Assembly (NCBI GenBank): GCA_041745765.1 | Contig: JBGTIH010000163.1 | Location: forward strand, 14,290-78,289 | DNA: 64,000 bases | Reading direction: 5' to 3' | Origin: JAHCHG01 sp041745765 | GTDB taxonomy: Bacteria; Acidobacteriota; Blastocatellia; Pyrinomonadales; Pyrinomonadaceae | Shown here: in pieces, positions 43,716-53,486 of the stretch | How positions within the stretch are numbered: position 1 is the first letter of the stretch | Layout: each line of letters starts with the position of its first letter | Translations under genes and position numbers: made by a program | Notes under the pieces: model-generated | What the model saw: the letters and a program-made list of their open reading frames with translations, nothing else | Databases searched by the model: none | Told to the model about the DNA's origin: nothing

Positions 43716-44681
43716 TTAAAGCGTTGATTTAAAATGTTTATTAAAATTCCGTAAATAACTTATTTGCAATTTAAAACTTTTTTTCAAGTTTTTTGTTTCT
43801 CTGCCAATCAGCGGATAAGAAATTAATTTTACGGATTCAATCAATAATCTGGTTAGATAATTGCTGTAAAATAACCACGGATTAAGATGTTTTTTCTCAA
43901 ACAAAATACCCATTTTTACTTTTCTGTCATTGATTGCACTCTCACTCCAATGCTGAATTGCACTCTGTCCGCCAAGATGAATTATTTCGGCTTCCGGCAC
44001 AAATTTCAAGTCAAAGCCTGATTTCGAAAGACGTATGCAAAGATCCATATCTTCTCCATACATATCGAAATCCTGATCAAACCCATCAAGAGATTTCAGA
44101 ATACCGCCCTTAAATAAAATCGCTGCGCCCCAAACAATCGGAACAGCTCTTTTTTCATTATGTTCCCAGTGTGAATATAAAAGAGTTTTAGCTCTTCGAT
44201 CTGCGGGCAGCAATTTATAGAGTTTAAAGTTTTCCAGAATTATCTTTAACGGTGTTGGGGGATAATACCAGACGCTCGGCTGTAAAGACTCATCGCTGTT
44301 TAAGAGTCTTGGAGCAACTGCACCGATCTTGCTATCGGAGTTTAGTTCAACAAGAAGCAAATCAACCGAATTCGGTTTTATAATCGTGTCAGGATTAAGC
44401 AAAAAAATGTAAGGACTCTGCGTTTGATTTATGACAACATTATTTGCCTTGCCAAAACCCAGATTTTCTTGGCTTCTTATCAATTCAAATTGTATATTCT
44501 GCAAAAGATTCTTCGCTTCATCAGTTTCAAACCAAACCAGACTTTTATCCGTAGAGGCATTATCAATGACAACTATTTCGTAAGAAACTTTCGGCGGATT
44601 TTCAATAATGCTCTTCAAACACTGTGGTAAAAACTTTTCCCCATTCCAATTTACGATAACGAAGGTTAATTCTACGGACAT
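43716..44681 (-). CDS. GT2-family glycosyltransferase, rhamnosyltransferase-like
   Basis: 321 residues. GT-A fold with VIVNWNGEKFLPQCLKSI, IDNASTDKS, NPDTII metal site and GEDMDLCIRL late catalytic acid. The WbbL/RfbF-like class often adds rhamnose from dTDP-rhamnose, consistent with the RmlA/RmlD genes nearby, but the donor is inferred. Confidence 0.86.
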   Translation of the reverse strand: MSVELTFVIVNWNGEKFLPQCLKSIIENPPKVSYEIVVIDNASTDKSLVWFETDEAKNLLQNIQFELIRSQENLGFGKANNVVINQTQSPYIFLLNPDTIIKPNSVDLLLVELNSDSKIGAVAPRLLNSDESLQPSVWYYPPTPLKIILENFKLYKLLPADRRAKTLLYSHWEHNEKRAVPIVWGAAILFKGGILKSLDGFDQDFDMYGEDMDLCIRLSKSGFDLKFVPEAEIIHLGGQSAIQHWSESAINDRKVKMGILFEKKHLNPWLFYSNYLTRLLIESVKLISYPLIGRETKNLKKSFKLQISYLRNFNKHFKSTL

Positions 44682-44721
44682 TATTTATTTCCTCTAAGAT
44701 TTGCCATACAGTTTTTACATT

Positions 44722-45768
44722 TCATTTTAATAACCTTTCCAGATTTTTGCATAACATGATTTTATCTACAATGATATTTGCCGTGTGGGCATCTTCTTCC
44801 ATATTATCTGATCTACATAATTGATAATAAAACTTTAAACCCAACGCCGATGCCATATTAAAGTAACAATTATTTATATTATCGTCGAATTTTCTTAATT
44901 CAAAAATGTTGCCGCATTCCGGCATAAAAAGCATATTTGTCATTCCCGCCCCATGGCTGGAAACTAGATACTTAACTGAAGCGAATAATTGAACCTGTTC
45001 TATAAAAGAATAATCTTCGGCGCAGATTATCTTGAAGTCATATTTTTTCAGTATTTCAAGTATTTCATCTTCATTTTGTATTTTTCTTTTATCTGCTTTC
45101 CGACGGCTGATATAAACTTTTTGAAAATCTACATTTTTTCCCGAATCGGATTTTTCCCAAAATGTTTTTTGAACTTCTTTTATAATCGGTTCATTAAAAT
45201 CGCCTGAAGCCGCTGTATGTGTCGGTAAATATAACTTACTACATAAAAGAATTTCATTATTATTGATATATCTAATATCCTTTATACCGAATATTTCAAG
45301 CGAAGTTTGAACATAGTCCAAAGATCTGAAGCTGTCCGGCAGCAATAGAACGGCATTTTCAAAATACCCGGAAATTACCTTTAATCGGGGCAAAACATCG
45401 CATAACCAGTGAAAATATCCTTTAGACCAATCGTCGGTAACCCAAAAAACATTCTTATTTATATAATTTCGTTTTCTCAGCAAGAAATTATTAATGTATG
45501 TTTTTACGATTGCTCTTTTTTTCCATTTTCGAAAATTTTCGGGAAAAGCAAACGATTCGATCAAGATTCGGTTTTTATAAAAAATTATGCCTTCCGCGCT
45601 GATTTTGACATCTTCGTATTTACAGATGTTAACCGCCGGAATTTTCTTTTCGAGTTCGTGTTTAAAGAGCGAAATATCTTCCGTATTAAAATTTACGGGA
45701 AGGCTGCGAAGCGAGATTTTTTCTTTTGAAAAATTCAGGCATTTTTCATCAAACAAATCGCTATTCAT
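44722..45768 (-). CDS. GT61/DUF563-family glycosyltransferase
   Basis: 348 residues. It contains NVFWVTDDWSKGYFHWLCDVLPR (about 120-140, in pieces) and YLVSSHGAGMTNMLFMPECGNIFE, the two landmarks of the DUF563 capsular-polysaccharide family. These are inverting transferases. It is strongly Lys/Asn/Ile-rich and its DNA is clearly more AT-rich than the his operon, a sign of transfer into the locus. Confidence 0.83.
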   Translation of the reverse strand: MNSDLFDEKCLNFSKEKISLRSLPVNFNTEDISLFKHELEKKIPAVNICKYEDVKISAEGIIFYKNRILIESFAFPENFRKWKKRAIVKTYINNFLLRKRNYINKNVFWVTDDWSKGYFHWLCDVLPRLKVISGYFENAVLLLPDSFRSLDYVQTSLEIFGIKDIRYINNNEILLCSKLYLPTHTAASGDFNEPIIKEVQKTFWEKSDSGKNVDFQKVYISRRKADKRKIQNEDEILEILKKYDFKIICAEDYSFIEQVQLFASVKYLVSSHGAGMTNMLFMPECGNIFELRKFDDNINNCYFNMASALGLKFYYQLCRSDNMEEDAHTANIIVDKIMLCKNLERLLK

Positions 45769-45798
45769 ATATCGCTCAAGGTCATTTGACCGGAAACA

Positions 45799-47127
45799 TC
45801 AATCAATCTGCCATCTGAAAGGCAGTTTTTCTTTTTTATTGTCGGCTATTGCCAGACAAAATCCAGCAATTCTCTTTATGTTATCTGAATTAAGCCAACC
45901 GGCGCAGTCTGCTATATCATCAAAATAATCGTTTTCTCCCTGAATAATAATGGTGCGCGTATGGATCAGTTCCGGTCTCGAATAAGCCATTCTTCTGGTT
46001 ATAAATGCCGGTCGCGGAAGTTTTCGGAGCAGTCCTAAAACTTTTCGAAGATTGCCGTTCGAGATTTTGAAGGAAATTTTCTCATCTAATTCTTCGGATT
46101 CTTCTACTGCCGAATACAGTTCTTCCAATTCTTGAGCAACATCTATTTTATGCTTTTTGTAATAAAGAAAATTATTAAAAGAATTTTCGTAATACTTTTT
46201 TTTATTCAGTTGAAATTTTTTGTATTTTTCGCCCACGGCATTTAATCCCTGTAAAGACGATTCTATTATGTAATTTTGATTTGTCAGATTCTTTAAAGGC
46301 GCAAAATTTATAAACGGCTCTTTTTTTCCGACGATCAGAGCATTATGGAAAGCCAGTTTATCTATTCCGCTTTCGGTTGTGCTGACATTGCTTTTGCAAA
46401 ACAGAGTTAGCGGAGCATCCAAATACAAGTAACTTTCAATCACGCACAGCGTAATTATAAAAGCGTAAATGTCGGGAATAACGTAGTTTGGAAATAAATC
46501 TAATCCTTTATTCTCGATTTCTTCAAAAATTTCGTGGTGATAAAATGCATTTGTCAGAAAAGCGGCTCGATAATCTGGATTGGTCAGAGAATAATTTTGT
46601 TCCGTGTCGTGCAAAAGAATTCGATTAATTGTTTCGTCAGCACCGACCTTAAACAGTTTATTACAAAAAGTCGGAATCAAAATCGTATTGCTTTTAATTC
46701 GGTATAATGGATGAAACGGCGGATAATCAACGGGCTGAAAGCGTTCATTAAGATAATAATAAGCATAGTTCCAAATCAGCAGTTTGGTTTTGGTTTCATC
46801 AATTATTTTTTTCGCCGTTTCAAAGGCATTGATCGTAAAAGCATCATCGTCGGATAAAAAGGTTATGTATTTGCCGGAGGCGTGGCTGAGAGCAAATTTG
46901 TAACTTTCATTCATCGTCAGAGACTTATCGCTGCGAAAATATTTTATTCGTTCGTCATTAAAAGCGTGTACGATTTCGGAAGTATTATCAGTTGAAAAAT
47001 TATCGCTGATAATCAATTCAAAATCACGAAAAGATTGTGCCAGAATGCTTTTGACGGCAAACTGCAATAAATTTCCTCTGTTGCGCGTCGGTATAACTAT
47101 TGAAAAGAAAGTTTTTTTACCACTCAT
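45799..47127 (-). CDS. GT2-family glycosyltransferase, long C-terminal extension
   Basis: 442 residues. The GT-A domain covers about 1-250 with VIPTRNRGNLL, SDNFSTDNT and the FLSDDDAF metal motif. The remaining 190 residues form a helical, charge-rich extension of unknown function with no recognised domain. It overlaps the flippase stop by four bases. Confidence 0.82.
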   Translation of the reverse strand: MSGKKTFFSIVIPTRNRGNLLQFAVKSILAQSFRDFELIISDNFSTDNTSEIVHAFNDERIKYFRSDKSLTMNESYKFALSHASGKYITFLSDDDAFTINAFETAKKIIDETKTKLLIWNYAYYYLNERFQPVDYPPFHPLYRIKSNTILIPTFCNKLFKVGADETINRILLHDTEQNYSLTNPDYRAAFLTNAFYHHEIFEEIENKGLDLFPNYVIPDIYAFIITLCVIESYLYLDAPLTLFCKSNVSTTESGIDKLAFHNALIVGKKEPFINFAPLKNLTNQNYIIESSLQGLNAVGEKYKKFQLNKKKYYENSFNNFLYYKKHKIDVAQELEELYSAVEESEELDEKISFKISNGNLRKVLGLLRKLPRPAFITRRMAYSRPELIHTRTIIIQGENDYFDDIADCAGWLNSDNIKRIAGFCLAIADNKKEKLPFRWQID

Positions 47128-48629
47128 AACTGCTTTTGATATAAGGTTGTAAAGGCTTTATTTCGCAGAAAAGGAACTGAAAAGACGGCAATCGCAAAAG
47201 AAATAATCGAGATAGAAGCCATACTTAAAATAAATTCCAATCTTGTAAAATCATATTTTACAAAAAGTCTGCCGATTATAAAAACCGGAATGACAACCAG
47301 AATAATTTTTCCGATGTCTTCGAAATACCATCGTTTCATTTCGCCCTTCAATAAAAAACGGTGCATTATCGGAACTTCGGCGACGATATATGAAAAATTT
47401 AACAGACACCAAACAACTGCCGCGCCAACTGCTCCGTAATAATTTATCGCGTAAATCATCAATGGAATTAGTATAATTATAGCGACGACATTTTTCCAAA
47501 AAGCCAGTTTTGTCATTCCGTTTGCCAATTGCATAAAATACGGAATATGCATAAAACCGTTTAAGCCCGTTCCGACGGCAATCAAAGCTAAAAGCAAGGA
47601 AGCGTTATCAACAATTGCTTGATCGTTCGTCCAAAGCTGTAAAATTTCCGGTGCAAAAAAAGCCAGAGTCAAGGTTGAAGGAATTAGAAAAACACTTAAA
47701 GTCTGCGCCGCCTGATGATAAATTTGACTGATTTCATTTGTGTCATTTCGGGCGACAATCTGCGAAAATTTCGGATAATAAACCGCATCTATCGAACTGA
47801 TAATCATCCCTAATCCCATTGCAGCGAGAGAGTTTGCTAATGAATAATAACCGAACTGCTCCAGCGTCAGCATCTTGCTTAAAATTATTTTATCCAACTG
47901 TGTGAGAATCAGCGTGACGATTCCGATGCCGGTCATTCCCGCCGCATATCGCCAGATACTTTTCAACAGATCGTATCTGAATTCGGCTTTTTTTTCGGAT
48001 TTCGGAAGACTCTTCCAAAAAGCAAGAGCAAATACCACAGCGTTAATTACCGCAACGACAGTCTGCCAAATCAAAAATGCTTGAATTGTCGGCGAAATAT
48101 ATGCCAAGACTATTAATGCGCCAAACGAACGCAATGTTCCGAAAATTACATTCAGCACATTTAACAGCACCTGTCTTTGCAAACCGAGCAACCCGCTCGA
48201 ATAAAATGTACCAACCCATTGAAAACCGAAACCGATGCTCATAATCATCAGAAATCGCGTAATGTCGGTATCGGAAATATTTTCGGATTTTATCCAGTAA
48301 TGAGCCAGAAGCGGAGAAAGAAGGAGAGTAATTATCGTAACCAAAATGCCGACCGCCCAATAAGGAAGTTCCAGAGTGCGGGCAAGATCACGCATTTCCC
48401 GAAATTTTTCGGGAAACGACGAAAGCCGCGCCATTTCGCGGTTAACAGTCGGAGACAAACCGACATCGAGCAAAAACAAAATCGCCTGAACGCTGGCAAA
48501 TATCCCGATAATTCCGTAAAACTCGACGCTTAAGTATTTTAGATAAAGCGGAACAAATAAAATACCGAGTAAAGCGCCCCAAATTCTGCCGATGAAATTA
48601 GCAAGGATATTGGTTTTTACACTATTCAT
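47124..48629 (-). CDS. Wzx-type lipid-linked oligosaccharide flippase
   Basis: 501 residues with about fourteen hydrophobic segments, MOP/MATE-like polysaccharide transporter family (PST). The N-terminus has NFIGRIWGALLGILFVPLYLKYL, and conserved charged residues lie between helices 2 and 5. It moves the polyprenyl-linked repeat unit across the inner membrane. Overlaps by four bases with both neighbours, so it is a core operon member. Confidence 0.87.
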   Translation of the reverse strand: MNSVKTNILANFIGRIWGALLGILFVPLYLKYLSVEFYGIIGIFASVQAILFLLDVGLSPTVNREMARLSSFPEKFREMRDLARTLELPYWAVGILVTIITLLLSPLLAHYWIKSENISDTDITRFLMIMSIGFGFQWVGTFYSSGLLGLQRQVLLNVLNVIFGTLRSFGALIVLAYISPTIQAFLIWQTVVAVINAVVFALAFWKSLPKSEKKAEFRYDLLKSIWRYAAGMTGIGIVTLILTQLDKIILSKMLTLEQFGYYSLANSLAAMGLGMIISSIDAVYYPKFSQIVARNDTNEISQIYHQAAQTLSVFLIPSTLTLAFFAPEILQLWTNDQAIVDNASLLLALIAVGTGLNGFMHIPYFMQLANGMTKLAFWKNVVAIIILIPLMIYAINYYGAVGAAVVWCLLNFSYIVAEVPIMHRFLLKGEMKRWYFEDIGKIILVVIPVFIIGRLFVKYDFTRLEFILSMASISIISFAIAVFSVPFLRNKAFTTLYQKQL

Positions 48630-49390
48630 TTACGCCGCAACCAGGCACTCGTCCAATGCGTTATATTTTCGGAGAGTTCACTTTCATTAAAATTCCAGGC
48701 TGGTTGTTCAAGAATAAATTCTGAATGCTTTTGTGCAAATTCCTCCGCCGCGTCTGCCGGATTATCAGAAATCCAATTTTCACCGGAGCGCGGAACATCG
48801 TGTAGCACGCGCATACTTCCGTCTGTCGCAACAATATATGAATTCGATGTGATTAATTCGTGATAAGCGTCTAGTTCATCGAGAACGTGCTGCTTCGTAT
48901 GATTCGAGTCTAAAATCACCAGCACCGTTTCGCCTTTTTTGACGTGAGATTTTGCCTGTCCGACAATATGCGGATCGGTCGAGCTTCCTTCAATTAACGT
49001 AATGTAGGAAAACAATTCGTGTTCTTCAATCGCCTTGCGGTTGTGTGGGCGAATTTCGATGTCAATGCCGACAACGCGCCCTTTGCCCATCGCTTTAAAA
49101 AGGCTCGCGTAAAATATCAGCGAACCGCCGTGAGCAATTCCCGTTTCGATAATTACGTCGGGTTTGACGCGGTAAATAATTTCCTGCATCCGAATCATAT
49201 CTTCGGGCAGTTGAATAATCGGTCGTCCGAACCACGAGAAAGTATAAATATATTTTTCGTTCCAACCGACTTTCAGCCATTCGTTTGAAATCATTTCAAA
49301 ACTTTCTTTCGAGTAAAGTGAAAGATTCGTCGTTTCACCATTTTCTTCTTTGACCAAAGTTTTATTGTCCGTATCAATCGTTAATTTCAT
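48626..49390 (-). CDS. CmcI-like (cephalosporin hydroxylase/rhamnosyl O-methyltransferase family) protein
   Basis: 254 residues. SAM-fold motif IETGIAHGGSLIFYASL (about 81-97), VVGIDIEIR and VLILDSNHTKQHVLDEL are those of the CmcI family, whose members are SAM-dependent enzymes; mycobacterial relatives methylate rhamnose. This makes sugar O-methylation the leading idea. It overlaps the flippase by four bases and the epimerase gene by 17. Confidence 0.8.
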   Translation of the reverse strand: MKLTIDTDNKTLVKEENGETTNLSLYSKESFEMISNEWLKVGWNEKYIYTFSWFGRPIIQLPEDMIRMQEIIYRVKPDVIIETGIAHGGSLIFYASLFKAMGKGRVVGIDIEIRPHNRKAIEEHELFSYITLIEGSSTDPHIVGQAKSHVKKGETVLVILDSNHTKQHVLDELDAYHELITSNSYIVATDGSMRVLHDVPRSGENWISDNPADAAEEFAQKHSEFILEQPAWNFNESELSENITHWTSAWLRRK

Positions 49391-50279
49391 AATCTTTCCA
49401 GAACTTGATTGTTTCTTCGATTCCCTGCAAAAGCGTGTGCTTCGGTTTCCATTCGACTTCGGCGCGTAATCTTTCTGTATCGGCGACGATATACTGCGGC
49501 TCGTCCGGCGGTGAATCGATTACGCCAAAACGAACATTTTCTCGTTTATCAAGTTGTTTCGCAACCTGCAAAACCATTTCCTTGATTTTTATGCCTTCGC
49601 CCGAAGCGACATTGACACAGCCTTCGACCTCCGAATCGAGCAGTGCCGCGAAAGCGTCGGCAGCGTCTTTGACATACAAAAAATCACGAATTTGGTTGCC
49701 GTGCGAACAATGGGCAAACTCATCTTTCACCAGAGAACGAATTACCGAAGCGATTAATCTTTTCGGCGATTCGTATTCACCATAAAGAAAAAAGATTCTG
49801 CCCCAAGCCCAACTGATATCAAAATCCGAAAGTGATTTTTGCAAATCGAGTTTGCATTTTCCGTAAATTGTTTGCGGAATCAGACGCGATTTTTCTTCGG
49901 ACAAAACTTCATCGTTGAACGAGTATTCAAAACAAGTTCCGCTGGCGACGACTCTTTCGCCGCCGCATTCTCGAAAGTTTTTCAATAAATTAAGACTTGC
50001 TTCGACCCAGATTTCGTTTTCCGGCGCGTTCCAAAATTTACCGTGTTCGACAAACCACGCAAAATGCAGAAGATGCGTCGCTTTAACTTTTTTCGTTAAC
50101 TTTTCCACGTCTTCAAATTCGAGCAAATTGGCTTCGTGCCAAAATAAATTTTTAGAAATTAAATTCACAGGCGGCAAATTATGTGAAACCGCGTGAACTT
50201 CATAATCTCTTTCGAGTAGCGAGGTGATAACTTGTCTGCCGACAAAACCGCTTGCGCCGGTTAAAATAACTTTCTTCAT
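49374..50279 (-). CDS. NAD-dependent nucleotide-sugar epimerase/reductase (SDR)
   Basis: 301 residues. Nucleotide-binding GASGFVG (8-14), a catalytic YGKCKLDLQ (Tyr-x-x-x-Lys, around 140), and SSG-like VVASGTCFEYSF. It is of the extended SDR type, close to reductases and epimerases such as dTDP- or CDP-6-deoxy-4-keto sugar reductases. It could convert the RfbF/RfbG/RfbC product; substrate not determined. Confidence 0.78.
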   Translation of the reverse strand: MKKVILTGASGFVGRQVITSLLERDYEVHAVSHNLPPVNLISKNLFWHEANLLEFEDVEKLTKKVKATHLLHFAWFVEHGKFWNAPENEIWVEASLNLLKNFRECGGERVVASGTCFEYSFNDEVLSEEKSRLIPQTIYGKCKLDLQKSLSDFDISWAWGRIFFLYGEYESPKRLIASVIRSLVKDEFAHCSHGNQIRDFLYVKDAADAFAALLDSEVEGCVNVASGEGIKIKEMVLQVAKQLDKRENVRFGVIDSPPDEPQYIVADTERLRAEVEWKPKHTLLQGIEETIKFWKDYEIND

Positions 50280-50292
50280 TTATCTCCCGCGT

Positions 50293-52377
50293 TTATCTGG
50301 CATCTGAAGATTGCTTCAATTCCCAAACTTCCCAATTATTGGTCGTTTCTTTCAGTTGATATTGCTGCGCCAGCCGATTTTTGACGCGCCCGAAGAAACT
50401 TTCGTAATATTTTAATTCTTCAATTTGATTTTCCCCTAAATTTGTTTCAAATGTTTCAAAAAGCAGTAATTTCGGCGGATTGCGCTGAATCGTGCCGATT
50501 AGATTTTCAAAATCCTGTTTGGTAATTGTTTCGCCGAAAATATCTTGAATCGGCAGTTTAACAAAGCGTTTGGTCAGCAAAGACAGCGAGTAAGAATTAT
50601 GCGTAAAGAACAAAGTATCGGGCGCGGTTTTTTCAAGGTATGCCGCTTTTGAAAGCAGGTCGTTCGCGGACTGTTCGGACATCGGCACACCTGAAACCAC
50701 TCTGGTTATTTGTCCCGAAGTCGGAGAAAAAGTCTGGTCAAAAATCATTTTCAGGTGCAGATAATTTTGATTGATAATAAAGGGAAGCAAAACGAACAGC
50801 ATCAACGCCAATCTGACATCGAAAAGACATTTCCGAAAATTATGACGCAGACGGGTAAAAACTGCCGGATTGACTAAATCGGCAATCAGAAAGACAAATA
50901 AATATTGATACGTCCAAAGATTCCACGGGTCGGGACGATTAAAATAATAACTAAACCAGACGAGAATCGTTGAACTGATGGCGAGCCGGACGCTTTCATT
51001 AACCGACAGTTCGCGCCGCCACCAGCGCAGCGTCATAAGCGCGACTATGAAAACGCTGTAGACGAATATAATCAGCGCAAACGGGTCAAACTTCAAAGCA
51101 AGACCGCTGTAACCTTCGCCGAAGCGACCGATAAAACCTAAAAATAATGCCGGATTTATAGTCGGAAATTCTCCAAGACCAATTCTGTAAAGCAGAATTA
51201 TTCCCAGACTGGCGATTGTCGCTCCGATAATAAAACGGATGGCGAGAGAAAAAATTGCAGCGATGTTAAATGTTCGTAAGCGCGATAATAAAAATAAGCC
51301 GTAGCCGAAAGTCAAACAAATTCCCGTTTCAGGATTATAGAGAATTAAAAAAACCGTGCCTAAACCCAAAATAAACGCCGCCTTTGACAGTGTTTGAAAG
51401 CGTATCAAAAGCAAAAACAAAACGCCCAGAGCCAAGCCTATGAATCTCCAGCCCGATTGATTCGGAAAATAAATTGCGCTGTGCGCGGTGCTGACCCAAG
51501 TGCCAATCAGCAAAGTGGCAAACAATACAAAAAGCGGATTGCGCGGTTTCCACAAGTGAAAAGTTACGATTGCAGTTATCAGAAAAATGATTTGAGTTAT
51601 CTGAACTACTACGAAATGTCCGGCGAAATCTAATAAACCAAAACTGCGCTCAAATATAGCTAATAACAGAGGCGGAATTAACCCGTAGTTCAAATTAACT
51701 TCAGTTCCAAACTGTAAGCCAGCCGCCAATCTGTCAGCTTGCGCTAAGGTTACGTTGTAGTGCGCTTCTAACCAAAATTGACTTTCTGCAAAGAAAGAAA
51801 GCGGCAGAATAAAACCGGGAATTATTAACCAAAGCAGATAAGCGATAATCAATATCCAAATAATTACACTAAAAACTGCCGATTTAGCTTTTTGACCAGA
51901 TACCTGCCCGTATAAAAAAACAAAGGATAAAATAACGAAAGCCGATAAAATTATTTCTCCCAGCCTTATCAATATAACACCGCGTATCCACGATTCCGCT
52001 TGAAAAATACCGACCAGAAATACAGCGGTTGCCAGCAATACGAAAATACCGGAATATCTTTTTATCCAATTAATTCCCGAACCGAAAATGCGAGTGGAAC
52101 GTGAAGTAAAAAAACGACTTCGACGGTAAATTAAAAAACAGCAAATTATTGAAAGAACCGCAAGCAGAACCAGAGCGACACGGTGCGCCGTTCGTTGGGC
52201 GGCGGTGTTGTGCATATTCAGCAACTGAACATGTTCGGACGTAAATATTTCAGTAAAAGAATCGTCTTGAGCAGGTATTACAAACAGAATAACGCTGAAG
52301 CTTAACAAGACGATAATGGTAATTACTAACGCTGTGTCAGGCAGACGCAAGCGGCGGAGATTCCAATTTGACTGCAT
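50293..52377 (-). CDS. Large polytopic membrane protein, GT-C-like
   Basis: 694 residues with about thirteen to fourteen hydrophobic segments and a soluble C-terminal domain of about 140 residues. Extracytoplasmic loops include acidic positions (FTEIFTSEH near 40, and YNVTLAQADRL). No exact motif of GT39 is proved. It lies with a GtrB-like transferase and an LPG-synthase-like protein, the usual trio for adding a sugar from polyprenyl phosphate outside the membrane. It could instead be a Wzy polymerase. Confidence 0.55.
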   Translation of the reverse strand: MQSNWNLRRLRLPDTALVITIIVLLSFSVILFVIPAQDDSFTEIFTSEHVQLLNMHNTAAQRTAHRVALVLLAVLSIICCFLIYRRSRFFTSRSTRIFGSGINWIKRYSGIFVLLATAVFLVGIFQAESWIRGVILIRLGEIILSAFVILSFVFLYGQVSGQKAKSAVFSVIIWILIIAYLLWLIIPGFILPLSFFAESQFWLEAHYNVTLAQADRLAAGLQFGTEVNLNYGLIPPLLLAIFERSFGLLDFAGHFVVVQITQIIFLITAIVTFHLWKPRNPLFVLFATLLIGTWVSTAHSAIYFPNQSGWRFIGLALGVLFLLLIRFQTLSKAAFILGLGTVFLILYNPETGICLTFGYGLFLLSRLRTFNIAAIFSLAIRFIIGATIASLGIILLYRIGLGEFPTINPALFLGFIGRFGEGYSGLALKFDPFALIIFVYSVFIVALMTLRWWRRELSVNESVRLAISSTILVWFSYYFNRPDPWNLWTYQYLFVFLIADLVNPAVFTRLRHNFRKCLFDVRLALMLFVLLPFIINQNYLHLKMIFDQTFSPTSGQITRVVSGVPMSEQSANDLLSKAAYLEKTAPDTLFFTHNSYSLSLLTKRFVKLPIQDIFGETITKQDFENLIGTIQRNPPKLLLFETFETNLGENQIEELKYYESFFGRVKNRLAQQYQLKETTNNWEVWELKQSSDAR

Positions 52378-52425
52378 ATATCTAAGGCTTTTCTATTTTA
52401 TTAACTGGCGAAACAAGTTAAAGAA

Positions 52426-53385
52426 TTAGTTTGTAATGATAATTTTTTCATCTGATAGTTCTTGATCGGTCTTTTTTATAAACTTTAAAACTATCCAATG
52501 TATCAAGGTTAGCGCAAGGATTACCAGCGCATAACCACGAACGGAGATTGCGCCGGTTTGCGCCGCCGAATTCGCTATGCCCATTTTCATTAAAATTGAA
52601 GAAATACTAACTTCCGCAACGCCGATTGCTCCGGGAACGAAACTTATTACTACTAGCAAAGTCGTCAAAGTAACAAGTGAAATCGCCTGCCAAAAACTAA
52701 TCTCGACCGCCACGCTTGCCAGAGCGATTTTCCAGCCCAGAACGACAATTAACCAGGAAACGACAGTCAAAACTACTGCCGCCAGCAACGTCCATTTTCG
52801 CTGCCATTTTTCGCGCAGCAAATTTCTAAGCGGATTTAGACGTTCAGACGGAAACAAAAAAACAATACTCAGCACCGATAAAAACAAAACAATTGAAGCC
52901 GTTGCAAATATATAAAAATAAAATCGTGGAACACCGAAATTAAAACCGAGCGATACTCCGACGATTGCTAAACCGATAACGACTGAAAAATCCAAAATTC
53001 TTTCCAGAAAAAAAATCGTATATCCCGCTAGCCGACCGCAGCCGTATTTTCGCAAAAGTTCGACTTTTAACGCTTCGCCCGATTGAAACGGCGTAACGGT
53101 CGAAAGCCCGATTGAAACGGAATTATACAAATAAAGTTTAGTGAATGGAACATTCAGATTTTCATTTTTCAGCAGCAGATACCAGCGAATTGTTCTGACA
53201 AAAAAGTAAGCGAGTATGTTTATCGCAGAGCCAAAGAACAAGTAAATCAGATTGGCTGCTTGCAGCGACTGCCAAATTTCCTTCCAGTTAAAATTATTTA
53301 CTACGTAATAAAGACAAACAATGCCGACGACGATTGTAACGCAAAACTTTGTCCACTTGTTCTTTAAAACAGAGGGATAACTCAA
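52426..53385 (-). CDS. Lysylphosphatidylglycerol-synthase-like membrane protein (UPF0104 family)
   Basis: 319 residues with eight to nine membrane segments, YYVVNNFNWKEIWQSLQ at the start, PFQSGEALKVELLRKYG in the middle and VPGAIGVAEVSISSIL near the end. These are the conserved points of the LPG_synthase_TM domain. Stand-alone versions (AglD-like) work in glycan assembly, perhaps as carriers of polyprenyl-linked sugars. Confidence 0.83.
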   Translation of the reverse strand: MSYPSVLKNKWTKFCVTIVVGIVCLYYVVNNFNWKEIWQSLQAANLIYLFFGSAINILAYFFVRTIRWYLLLKNENLNVPFTKLYLYNSVSIGLSTVTPFQSGEALKVELLRKYGCGRLAGYTIFFLERILDFSVVIGLAIVGVSLGFNFGVPRFYFYIFATASIVLFLSVLSIVFLFPSERLNPLRNLLREKWQRKWTLLAAVVLTVVSWLIVVLGWKIALASVAVEISFWQAISLVTLTTLLVVISFVPGAIGVAEVSISSILMKMGIANSAAQTGAISVRGYALVILALTLIHWIVLKFIKKTDQELSDEKIIITN

Positions 53386-53486
53386 TATAAAAATCTCAAC
53401 TTTTTATCATTACCGATAATTTCCAAAAAGATATTTTCAGCTAAATATCGGGTAAATCAATCTTCGATGCTTCGTTGACGATAACT

